Below are positions 1 to 6,350 of a stretch of DNA of 6,889 nt, in pieces. Position 1 is the stretch's first letter, and every line of letters starts with the position of its first letter. The stretch is from positions 1 to 6,889 of the forward strand of contig JAIOTR010000274.1 of the NCBI GenBank assembly GCA_021106665.1, read 5' to 3'. A program made the position numbers and the translations under genes. The DNA comes from Bacteroidales bacterium. GTDB lineage: Bacteria > Bacteroidota > Bacteroidia > Bacteroidales > JAADJA01. A model generated the notes under the pieces. That model was not told the origin of the DNA. It saw only the letters and a list, made by a program, of their open reading frames with translations, and made no database searches.

Positions 1-1643
1 CAGTATGGTATTTGTACGATGATCAAAATAATGAAATCCAGCAGGGGAGTGGTTATGATTATAATACAACTTATGATATTGAATTGGATGTGGATGCTGG
101 GTGTTATAAATTTGTTATGACCGACCTTGATGGATTTTTCTTTGGCTATTATTCACTCACTGATGGTGACAATACTATATTGGTTGAAACTGATGGTCAT
201 TTTGGAAATGAAGAAATTATAGCTTTTAGCTTGCCAATATATGAACCTACAGCTATTATCGATGCAAGTACAACCGTTGCTTGTATTGGAGGCGAAATTC
301 TATTTTTTGATGCTTCACTTGGAGGCCCTTCTTCATGGAGTTGGACATTTGAAGGAGGCAATCCTGAAACAAGTGATGAAAAGAACCCGGTTGTAAGTTA
401 CGAGGAGCCCGGTTCTTATGATGTCACCCTTGAAGTATCAAATTCATTAGGAACGGATATGATTTCAATGGATGATTATATAAATGTAACATCTCTGTCT
501 TTCGGTAACCTTGCTCTGGAATTTGATGGATTTGATGATTATGTAGAAGTTATAAATGAAAGTGCTTTTGATTTTACAGATGCAATGACTTTAGAAGTAT
601 GGATAAAACCTGAAATCCTATCAGGGACACAGGGAATTTTGTCTAAAAATTTCGGGAACAATGCTCATCCCTACCAAATAAGATTATTGGATGATGAAAT
701 TATTTTTGGATTTTACAGCAATACCATTGGCTGGCAGCCAATACAAACCTACAATGCCAATTTGCAGACAGGAGAGTGGACACATATTGCCTGTACTTAT
801 AACATGCAACAGGCAAAGATTTTTGTAAATGGAGAGCAAAAAGCTGTTGCCAGCAAGAATTTTGAAATTCCTCAAAATGACCAACCCTTTGAAATTGGGA
901 GGACGAAAGATGTTGGTTACGAGTATTTTTCAGGCACAATTGATGAAGTTAGGGTATGGGATATAGCATTGGATACAGAAACAATTCAATTGAACATGTG
1001 CACAAATTACACAGGTTCCACAAATGAATATCTAATTGCCTATTTTAAGTTTAATGAATGTGGAGGCACTTTACTCACCGATACTCAAAATGGAAATGAT
1101 GGATTTTTAACAGGTATGACTGGTGAAGAATGGATTGAATCAGATGCCTGCCCTTCATATAATGTTAATTTCATTGTTACTGAAGAGCCGGGAACTGTGC
1201 CGGTTGAGGAAGCCAAGGTCAATATGAGTGGTACAATTCGATATACAGATGAAACTGGAGAAGCTGTATTTGAAGGATATGAAGAAGGTAATTACAATTA
1301 TTCTGTTTCAAAATATGGATATACCATGCAATCGGGTGCATTTGATTTAATTGATGAGGATGTTACCATTGAGATAGTCTTGCTCATTAATTCAACTGAT
1401 CAACTTTTGAAAGATAAAGTGGGCATTCATCCCAATCCATGTGATGGATTGTTCATAATAAAGTCAGATAAGTTCCCAGCTAGCATTGAGATATATAAAA
1501 CCACAGGAGAAAAAATACTTGATCAACAGATCAATCAGTATGAATCAGAAATAAGCTTACTGGGATATCCAAAGGGTATTTATTTTCTGAAATATGAATT
1601 CAGTGGTAAAATTTCAACCTATAAACTAATAACCATTGATTAA
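1..1643 (+). CDS. Partial multidomain secreted protein: PKD, LamG-like jelly roll, T9SS type A sorting domain
   Basis: The reading frame is open from base 3 and has no credible start, so this is the 3' part of a longer gene; the TTG at base 12 is an internal leucine codon. Domains in order: a beta-sandwich fragment with a GCYKF motif (about bases 3-235), as found in Bacteroidota secreted enzymes; a PKD domain (about 246-490) with WTFEGG, NP and PGSYDVTLEVSN; a LamG/concanavalin-like jelly roll (about 510-1125) with FDGFDDYVEV, LEVWIKP, GEWTHIACTY, FVNGEQ and GTIDEVRVWD; a carboxypeptidase-regulatory-like domain (about 1160-1390); and a T9SS C-terminal domain (about 1415-1640) with HPNPCDGLF and PKGIYFLKY. 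Known of these families: such proteins cross the outer membrane by T9SS and are released or anchored at the surface, and LamG and PKD modules often bind carbohydrate or protein. Inference: a surface adhesin or hydrolase. Any catalytic domain lies upstream of the window, so the enzymatic role is unknown. Confidence 0.9.
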   Translation, partial: VWYLYDDQNNEIQQGSGYDYNTTYDIELDVDAGCYKFVMTDLDGFFFGYYSLTDGDNTILVETDGHFGNEEIIAFSLPIYEPTAIIDASTTVACIGGEILFFDASLGGPSSWSWTFEGGNPETSDEKNPVVSYEEPGSYDVTLEVSNSLGTDMISMDDYINVTSLSFGNLALEFDGFDDYVEVINESAFDFTDAMTLEVWIKPEILSGTQGILSKNFGNNAHPYQIRLLDDEIIFGFYSNTIGWQPIQTYNANLQTGEWTHIACTYNMQQAKIFVNGEQKAVASKNFEIPQNDQPFEIGRTKDVGYEYFSGTIDEVRVWDIALDTETIQLNMCTNYTGSTNEYLIAYFKFNECGGTLLTDTQNGNDGFLTGMTGEEWIESDACPSYNVNFIVTEEPGTVPVEEAKVNMSGTIRYTDETGEAVFEGYEEGNYNYSVSKYGYTMQSGAFDLIDEDVTIEIVLLINSTDQLLKDKVGIHPNPCDGLFIIKSDKFPASIEIYKTTGEKILDQQINQYESEISLLGYPKGIYFLKYEFSGKISTYKLITID

Positions 1644-1696
1644 TGTAAAAAGGATTTAATCCGTATCATTTCATATAGTGCAATTTATAAAGTAAT

Positions 1697-1729
1697 TTCT
1701 ATTTTGTTTTAGAAAAAAATATATCTTTG
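1697..1729 (+). promoter_or_regulatory. Candidate Bacteroidota-type promoter of the TPR gene
   Basis: TATCTTTG at 1722-1729 matches the TAnnTTTG -7 consensus exactly, 21 bases before the ATG at 1751. The -33 element is imperfect: TTTC at 1696-1699 lies 22 bases upstream, and a perfect TTTG at 1703-1706 is only 15 bases upstream, shorter than usual. The bases after the -7 box (CGGCCA) closely resemble those after the HU promoter. The call rests on the -7 match and its position. Confidence 0.6.
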
Positions 1730-1750
1730 CGGCCAAATTGAAAATCAACA

Positions 1751-2443
1751 ATGGCAAAAAAGAAAGACGTAACAGAAGAACGAATAGAAGCGGTAGAATC
1801 GGCACTTAGTAAAACCGAACAGTTTATCGAGTCAAACCAAAAAATCCTCACCTATGTAGTGGTAGGCATTATTGCCGTTATCATTATATTTTTTGGTTAC
1901 AAAAAGTTCATTTCCGACCCTCAGGAAAAATCTGCTCAATCAGCTATTTTTGAGGCCGAAAAATATTTTGAGGCAGATTCACTCGACCTGGCTTTGCATG
2001 GCGATGGTGAAAGTTATGGTTTCCTCGACATTATTGATGACTATGGTTCATCCAAGGTGGGTAACCTTGCCAGGTATTATACCGGTATTTGCTATCTAAA
2101 CAAAGGCGAGTATGAAGAAGCCATTGAATATTTAAAGAAATTTTCAGGAGATGATATTATAATTTCGGGAATGGCATTGGGTGCTATTGGAGATGCTTAT
2201 ATGCAATTAGGCGAAATCAATAAAGCAGTTGATTATTATAATGATGCTGCAAATAAAAATCCCAATGATTTTGTTGCACCTGCCTTTTTACTGAAAGCAG
2301 GATGGGCATATGAAATTTTGGGCGATTGGGAGAGTGCCAGAGACACCTATGAAAAGCTAAAAATGGATTGGCCAAAATCAAGGGAGGCCAGGGATATTGA
2401 TAAGTATCTGGCCAGGGCCAAGGCAAATCTTGGCGAATTGTAA
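1751..2443 (+). CDS. Membrane-anchored tetratricopeptide repeat protein
   Basis: The 230-residue product has a short charged N-terminus (1-30), one hydrophobic transmembrane segment (about 33-50, rich in V and I, followed by YKK) and a soluble helical domain. At least three TPR-like helix pairs are visible: about 105-131 (ARYYTGICYLNKGEYEEAIEYL), 139-171 (GAIGDAYMQLGEINKAVDYY) and 177-210 (LKAGWAYEILGDWESARDTY). The layout resembles the single-pass TPR_21/YfgM-like proteins, whose TPR domain faces the periplasm and is linked to envelope protein folding or scaffolding; the specific role here is unknown. In many Bacteroidota, as I recall, a similar TPR gene sits beside ribH, but here fmt follows. 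The ATG lies 21 bases after a good -7 box, and a strong terminator follows the stop by 21 bases, so the gene is probably transcribed alone. Confidence 0.9.
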   Translation: MAKKKDVTEERIEAVESALSKTEQFIESNQKILTYVVVGIIAVIIIFFGYKKFISDPQEKSAQSAIFEAEKYFEADSLDLALHGDGESYGFLDIIDDYGSSKVGNLARYYTGICYLNKGEYEEAIEYLKKFSGDDIIISGMALGAIGDAYMQLGEINKAVDYYNDAANKNPNDFVAPAFLLKAGWAYEILGDWESARDTYEKLKMDWPKSREARDIDKYLARAKANLGEL

Positions 2444-2464
2444 TAGAAAATTAAGATATTTTCC

Positions 2465-2493
2465 AACCTGTTCCAGCGAACAGGTTTTTTTTT
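2465..2493 (+). terminator. Strong Rho-independent terminator after the TPR gene
   Basis: A perfect 9-bp stem, AACCTGTTC (2465-2473) with GAACAGGTT (2478-2486), encloses a CAGC tetraloop and runs into nine Ts (2485-2493). It lies 21 bases after the TPR stop codon. Its T tract ends only 12 bases before the fmt start codon, leaving no space for a promoter between them. Confidence 0.92.
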
Positions 2494-2505
2494 CACTACT
2501 ATTAA

Positions 2506-3492
2506 ATGCATAAGGATTTGAAAATAGTATTTATGGGAACGCCTGATTTTGCTGTTCCCAGTCTGGATATACTTCTCAGGGCTCCATATTCAGTTGTGGG
2601 AGTGGTTACATCTCCCGATAAGCCGTCAGGCCGTGGCCAAAAAATGAAATACTCCCCAGTTAAGGAATATGCATTGGAAAATAATCTTCCTGTTTACCAA
2701 CCACGAAATTTAAAGGACCCTGATTTTATTTCTCAACTTTCTTCTTTGAAAGCTGATTTATTCATTGTTGTGGCCTTTCGCATGTTACCCGCAGTGGTAT
2801 GGCAAATGCCACGGCTTGGAACATTTAATCTTCACGCTTCCCTTTTACCACAATACAGGGGTGCAGCCCCTATCAATTGGGCCATCATTAATGGTGAGAA
2901 AGTGACTGGTCTTACCACTTTCTTCATTGATGAGAAAATAGATACTGGGAAAATTATCTCCAAAGAAAAAATAGAGATTGATCAAAACGAAAATGCCGGT
3001 GATTTACACGACCAGATGATGCATAAAGGGGCTTTGCTTGTTTTGCAAACTGTAAGAGCTATTGAAAATGATAGTTTAAATTTAGTTCCACAAGACAGTC
3101 TTATTGATCAAAATCTATCGTTAAAGCCAGCTCCTAAAATTTTCAAAGAAGATTGCGAAATAAATTGGAACAGAAGAAAAGATGATGTTTTTAATTTTAT
3201 AAGAGGGCTTAGCCCTTATCCTTGTTCATTTACACATCTGATCTCACCAGAACAAAATGTGAATATAGTTAAGATTTATAAAGTTGATATATCAAAAGAT
3301 CATAATGAAAAGGAACCACCTGGTTCTATCAAGACGGACAATAAGAGTTTTTTGAAAATCAGATGTGAAGATGGCTATCTTGACCTAAAAGAAATCCAGC
3401 TTCAAAGTAAAAAACGTATGAATATCGAAGAATTTTTGAGGGGATTTCAAATATCCAATGCCTGGAGTGCAGGTAAAATTTCCACATTTTAA
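2506..3492 (+). CDS. fmt: Methionyl-tRNA formyltransferase
   Basis: Fmt transfers a formyl group from 10-formyltetrahydrofolate to methionyl-initiator tRNA in the cytoplasm, preparing it for translation initiation. The 328-residue product has the usual length. The N-terminal formyltransferase domain starts with KIVFMGTPDFAVPSL (6-20) and carries the catalytic residues N108 and H110 in FNLHASLLPQYRG and D146 in DTGK, matching the E. coli N106/H108/D144 triad. The signature SLLPxxRGAAPI is at 112-123. The C-terminal tRNA-binding domain (about 206-328) begins near APKIFKEDCEINW and contains FIRGLSPYP. The ATG at 2506 is the only start that keeps the conserved N-terminus whole. No Shine-Dalgarno is visible. 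The gene begins 12 bases after the TPR terminator, so its transcription needs read-through or a promoter inside the TPR gene that I could not identify. Confidence 0.97.
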   Translation: MHKDLKIVFMGTPDFAVPSLDILLRAPYSVVGVVTSPDKPSGRGQKMKYSPVKEYALENNLPVYQPRNLKDPDFISQLSSLKADLFIVVAFRMLPAVVWQMPRLGTFNLHASLLPQYRGAAPINWAIINGEKVTGLTTFFIDEKIDTGKIISKEKIEIDQNENAGDLHDQMMHKGALLVLQTVRAIENDSLNLVPQDSLIDQNLSLKPAPKIFKEDCEINWNRRKDDVFNFIRGLSPYPCSFTHLISPEQNVNIVKIYKVDISKDHNEKEPPGSIKTDNKSFLKIRCEDGYLDLKEIQLQSKKRMNIEEFLRGFQISNAWSAGKISTF

Positions 3493-3530
3493 CTTGAAAG
3501 TAACATATTCAGTTAAGATAAATAACTTGA

Positions 3531-3615
3531 AAAACCCTTTGAATAAAGGCTTTCAGAGGTGAAGTTATTAACAAAATCGCTGAATTATTAACAAAATCAA
3601 GGGTTTTAGCGATTT
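3531..3615. repeat. Two interlocking inverted repeats in the fmt-HU gap
   Basis: Arm A, AAAACCCTT (3531-3539), is the exact reverse complement of AAGGGTTTT (3599-3607). Arm B, AAATCGCT (3574-3581), is the exact reverse complement of AGCGATTT (3608-3615). The order A-B-A'-B' is that of a pseudoknot, and A' and B' abut with no gap. A small extra hairpin, CCTTT-GAAT-AAAGG, lies at 3536-3549 and competes with arm A. The region lies downstream of fmt and just upstream of the HU promoter, so it could be an fmt 3' UTR structure or a DNA-level site. Function is unknown, and a chance contribution from AT-rich sequence is possible. Confidence 0.5.
3565..3598 (+). repeat. Two 14-bp direct repeats with a 20-bp period upstream of the HU promoter
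   Basis: TTATTAACAAAATC occurs exactly at 3565-3578 and again at 3585-3598, with starts 20 bp apart, about two turns of B-DNA. The second copy ends 21 bases before the HU -33 element at 3620. Two identical sites on the same helical face directly upstream of a promoter are typical of binding sites for a transcription activator or a repressor. No regulator can be named from the sequence. Confidence 0.65.
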
Positions 3616-3619
3616 AAAC

Positions 3620-3649
3620 TTGCTTTTTTGTAGAAATAGCGTATATTTG
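3620..3649 (+). promoter_or_regulatory. Bacteroidota-type promoter of the HU gene
   Basis: TTG at 3620-3622 (-33) and TATATTTG at 3642-3649 (-7, exact TAnnTTTG) are separated by 19 bases, the expected spacing for the primary sigma factor of this phylum. Transcription would begin near 3655, giving a leader of about 25 bases that is rich in A and T (AATTTTAAAAATTAGAAAAA). This is the best promoter match in the window. Confidence 0.8.
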
Positions 3650-3681
3650 CAGCCATTAACAATTTTAAAAATTAGAAAAAA

Positions 3682-3954
3682 ATGAACAAAGCAGAATTAA
3701 TTGACGCAATGGCAGCTGACGCTAGCATAACAAAAGCTGATGCCAAAAGAGCATTGGATGCATTTGTAGGTGCAACCACTAAGGCTCTGAAAAAAGGCGA
3801 CAGGGTCGCTTTAGTAGGATTTGGTTCATTCTCAGTAGCGAAACGTGCTGCAAGAACTGGTAGAAATCCACAAACAGGCAAAGAAATAAAAATTGCCGCT
3901 AAAAAAGTAGTAAAATTCAAAGCTGGAGCTGATTTAGCAGGAACTGTTAAGTAA
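3682..3954 (+). CDS. hup: HU-family nucleoid DNA-binding protein
   Basis: HU proteins are small basic dimers that bind and bend DNA with little sequence specificity, compacting the nucleoid and assisting replication, recombination and repair. The 90-residue product is exactly the family length and starts with the typical MNKAELIDAMA. The family signature runs from GFGSFSV (46-52) through RTGRNPQTG (58-66), and P63 sits at the tip of the beta arm that intercalates into DNA. The basic, Ala- and Lys-rich composition fits, and there are no insertions or tails as seen in the divergent long HU-like proteins of Bacteroidota. It has its own promoter and terminator, so it appears monocistronic. Repeats just upstream suggest regulation. 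It could be one of several HU paralogues in the genome, so the symbol is given at family level only. Confidence 0.96.
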   Translation: MNKAELIDAMAADASITKADAKRALDAFVGATTKALKKGDRVALVGFGSFSVAKRAARTGRNPQTGKEIKIAAKKVVKFKAGADLAGTVK

Positions 3955-3977
3955 GCACAAGCAATAAAGAATTAAGA

Positions 3978-4006
3978 GGCCTGGTAAAGTTTACCGGGCT
4001 TTTTTT
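3978..4006 (+). terminator. Rho-independent terminator between HU and the converging mpg gene
   Basis: The stem pairs GGCCTGGTAA (3978-3987) with TTACCGGGCT (3991-4000), including two G-T pairs (T3982-G3996 and G3978-T4000), around a three-base loop, and runs into seven Ts (4000-4006). It begins 24 bases after the HU stop. The T tract overlaps the last two bases of the minus-strand mpg stop codon (4005-4007), so the same hairpin sits immediately after mpg and could also end that transcript, although the T run on that side is poor. Confidence 0.88.
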
Positions 4007-4598
4007 ATGCTCGGCTGATCGTTTCATTTTTGACAAGAAACCTGTAAGGCAGTTTTGCATCTTCTCCAGCATATTCCACACCAATTCGAGATCCTGTAAT
4101 AATTTCATTCTTTTCTATTTTAAATCCTCTGTCTTCTAACCAGATTTTTTCTCCAAGCAAACTTTCACCTGTAAGTTGGACTTTAATACCCAGTACTTTG
4201 GATATTTTACCCGGACCATTAGAAAATTCATTATTTATGAATGTTTTACCTTTCCTCATTTCCATCATCTTGATCCCTTCGGTTGGATAAATACCTCTTA
4301 TCAAAATGGCATGAGGAATATTCCTGGTGTTGGTGACTATATTGAATAAATGATGGATACCATAACATAAGTAAACATACGCAACCCCACCATTGGCAAA
4401 CATGATCTCAGTTCGATTGGTCCTGCAATTATTATAGGCATGTGAGGCTTTATCGGTAATACCTTCATAGGCTTCAGTTTCAGTAATCATACCTCCCGTT
4501 ATTTCCCCATCGAACTTCGTATAAATATATTTACCCAACAATTCTCTGGCAATTTGTGTAACCGAATTTCGTGTATAAAAGCTCCTGCCTAACTTCAA
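4005..4598 (-). CDS. mpg: 3-methyladenine DNA glycosylase (AAG/MPG family)
   Basis: This monofunctional glycosylase excises alkylated purines such as 3-methyladenine, and often hypoxanthine, to start base-excision repair. The 197-residue protein matches the compact bacterial form. By alignment with human AAG the key residues are present: the catalytic glutamate E42 in ETEAY (human E125), Y44 (Y127), H53 in SHA (H136), the intercalating tyrosine Y79 in YVYLCYG (Y162), N86 (N169) and R101 in IRGIYP (R182). NGPGKISKVLGI at 127-138 is also typical. The start is TTG at 4598-4596: an in-frame TAG lies three codons upstream, the next ATG is codon 37, and the N-terminus KLGRSFYTR matches the family. 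The gene converges on HU and diverges from the C10 protease gene; there is no functional link to either. Confidence 0.95.
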   Translation of the reverse strand: MKLGRSFYTRNSVTQIARELLGKYIYTKFDGEITGGMITETEAYEGITDKASHAYNNCRTNRTEIMFANGGVAYVYLCYGIHHLFNIVTNTRNIPHAILIRGIYPTEGIKMMEMRKGKTFINNEFSNGPGKISKVLGIKVQLTGESLLGEKIWLEDRGFKIEKNEIITGSRIGVEYAGEDAKLPYRFLVKNETISRA

Positions 4599-4619
4599 AC
4601 TGTGCTAATTATTTTTTGT

Positions 4620-4627
4620 TATTTTTG
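4620..4627 (+). promoter_or_regulatory. Candidate -7 element for the C10 protease gene
   Basis: TATTTTTG (4620-4627) matches TAnnTTTG, 30 bases before the ATG at 4658. No good -33 TTG is present at 17-23 bases upstream, and T-rich sequence makes chance matches likely, so the call is tentative. Confidence 0.4.
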
Positions 4628-4634
4628 AAAACTG

Positions 4635-4642
4635 CAAAGTAA
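4635..4642 (-). promoter_or_regulatory. Candidate -7 element for mpg on the minus strand
   Basis: Read on the minus strand, bases 4642-4635 are TTACTTTG, five of the six fixed positions of TAnnTTTG, followed by CAG as after the HU -7 box. It lies 36 bases before the TTG start of mpg. No -33 element is evident. If real, it faces the candidate plus-strand promoter only eight bases away. Confidence 0.35.
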
Positions 4643-4657
4643 ATATAATATTGGATA

Positions 4658-6313
4658 ATGAAATATTCTCTTTTAATTACGATTTTCGCCTTCCTATTCT
4701 CAATTGTCATTTTCGCTGAAGAAGTACAAATCGAAAAGGCGAGACTAGTAGCAAAAAACTTTTATTCTGAGAAAAATTCTAACCTTGTAGAGAATCTCTA
4801 TTTTGGTGAAGAATTTTCAGTTCTGTATCAAAACACACTTGTTTATCATGTTATTAATATTAACACAGGATTCGTAATTGTTTCAGCAGATGATTCAGTG
4901 TACCCGGTTCTTGGTTATTCTTTTGAAAACAGTTATAACGGGATTGACTTTCCACCTGCCTTTGAAAACTGGATGGATCATTATTCTAAGCAAATAGTAT
5001 ATTCCATCAGTAATCAACTATCTCCTTCAAAAATAATCAAACATGCATGGCTAAAATATTCTGCAGCTAATTTTATTTCAAATAGAGATTTTGAAGCGGT
5101 TGATCCGATGATACATACTACATGGAGTCAGGGATGTTATTACAATTCGCAAATGCCTGCTGATACAAACGGGCCTTGCGGTTATCTATGGACAGGTTGT
5201 GTAGCAACCGCCATGGGGCAGATAATGAAATATTACAATTTCCCGAAAACAGGAACCGGCTCCAATTCATATTATACATCCTATGGGATTCAGGAAGCAG
5301 ATTTTGAAAATACAACTTATGATTGGCTGAATATGAATTATCATCTTGAGGAAGAAAATAATGCTGTTGCTGAATTGTTATATCATTGTGCTGTTAGTAT
5401 TAACTCTATCTTGACACCAAATGGAACAGGCGCATATGATTTTGATGCTCGGGATGCTTTATGTGACTATTTTAATTTCAATGAAAATGCACAATTTTAC
5501 TGGAGAGATTCTTATGCTGGAGATTGGGAGGCTATGCTCAGAACAGAACTTGATGAAGGAAGGCCAGTGATATATGGCGGAGCTGACAGCCAAACAAATG
5601 CCGGACATACTTTTGTTTGCGATGGTTACCATGATACTTCTTTTTTTCATTTTAACTGGGGGTGGAACGGATTTTATAATGGCTACTATTATTTAGATTC
5701 ATTGATGGCTAGTGGCAGTCATTTCGATTTTCAGCATGATGCAATAGTTGGGATAAGTCCTGATATTACAGGAATTATTGAGCTATATCCACCGGAAAAT
5801 CTTTCTGCTATTGTGAATGGGAGTGATGTAACGCTTTCCTGGGAGGAAGCTCTATGGCCCGGTAATCTTGAACTTTTAGGCTACAACATTTACAGGAACA
5901 ATACTCTTGTAAATTCCTCAATTATTCCTGTTACTGAATTTACCGATTTGAGTGCTCCTGCCGGCACTCATGATTATAAAGTTAAAACGGTTTATATCGG
6001 GAAGGAGGGAAGTGAGTTCATCTCGACTGAAGTATTTGTAGAGGGAAGTTCAATTTCTGAGAATAAAGTTCAAATGTTTGAAATTTATCCCAATCCTGCT
6101 TCAGATTATATATTTATTAAAGTTATGGATCCTGATTTGGATGTATTTAGCTTTTCTTTAGTGGATTTAAGTGGTCAGGAAATTATCTTAGGAAGGATGC
6201 AAACCAATAATGATATAGTTAAAATTCAACTACCTCACGTTTCTAAAGGTATTTATCTTTTTCAATTAAGAGTGGACTCAGAAGTATTTTCAAAAAAACT
6301 GCTTATTAATTAA
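4658..6313 (+). CDS. Secreted C10 (streptopain-like) cysteine peptidase with T9SS sorting domain
   Basis: The 551-residue preproprotein has a signal peptide (1-20, hydrophobic, cut probable at FA|EE), a Spi-type propeptide (about 21-147, with VININTGFVIVSADDSVYPVLGYS), a C10 catalytic domain (about 148-370), a fibronectin type III-like domain (about 376-463, with SWEEA and GYNIYRN) and a T9SS type A sorting domain (about 470-551, with IYPNPASDYIF and SKGIYLFQL). The nucleophile is C181 in TGCVATAMGQIMKYY and the catalytic base is H317 in AGHTFVCDGY, followed by FHFNWGWNG (330-338) with its conserved tryptophans. Known of the family: the propeptide keeps the zymogen inactive until it is removed, as in SpeB and Porphyromonas PrtT-like enzymes. 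Inference: the protease is exported for protein degradation outside the cell. C160 and C174 just before the nucleophile could form a disulfide. The gene stands alone, divergent from mpg. Confidence 0.95.
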   Translation: MKYSLLITIFAFLFSIVIFAEEVQIEKARLVAKNFYSEKNSNLVENLYFGEEFSVLYQNTLVYHVININTGFVIVSADDSVYPVLGYSFENSYNGIDFPPAFENWMDHYSKQIVYSISNQLSPSKIIKHAWLKYSAANFISNRDFEAVDPMIHTTWSQGCYYNSQMPADTNGPCGYLWTGCVATAMGQIMKYYNFPKTGTGSNSYYTSYGIQEADFENTTYDWLNMNYHLEEENNAVAELLYHCAVSINSILTPNGTGAYDFDARDALCDYFNFNENAQFYWRDSYAGDWEAMLRTELDEGRPVIYGGADSQTNAGHTFVCDGYHDTSFFHFNWGWNGFYNGYYYLDSLMASGSHFDFQHDAIVGISPDITGIIELYPPENLSAIVNGSDVTLSWEEALWPGNLELLGYNIYRNNTLVNSSIIPVTEFTDLSAPAGTHDYKVKTVYIGKEGSEFISTEVFVEGSSISENKVQMFEIYPNPASDYIFIKVMDPDLDVFSFSLVDLSGQEIILGRMQTNNDIVKIQLPHVSKGIYLFQLRVDSEVFSKKLLIN

Positions 6314-6350
6314 TTGAAAAATTTACTTCAACCTTATTTCCCTTCTTTTC

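Noticed and set aside
12..14. TTG as a start codon for the first gene
   Set aside because: The frame stays open upstream to the window edge (VWY before it) and the product would begin inside a beta-sandwich domain. The gene is cut by the window.
684..939. Two overlapping minus-strand open frames of 66 and 79 codons
   Set aside because: They lie opposite the LamG-like domain, which is clearly coding on the plus strand, and their translations show no domain or export signal.
1651..1662. Possible terminator GGATTTAATCC after the first gene
   Set aside because: The stem is only four pairs with a three-base loop and no T run follows, so it cannot be supported as an intrinsic terminator.
3199..3219. 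Near-palindrome ATAAGAGGGC-TTA-GCCCTTAT
   Set aside because: It lies inside fmt and encodes the conserved IRGLSPYP motif, so the symmetry follows from codon choice. It has no T run and no gene starts nearby.
3672..3920. 82-codon minus-strand frame opposite HU, hydrophobic and alanine-rich
   Set aside because: It looks like a membrane protein only because it is the antisense of the Ala/Lys-rich HU codons. HU is unmistakable on the plus strand.
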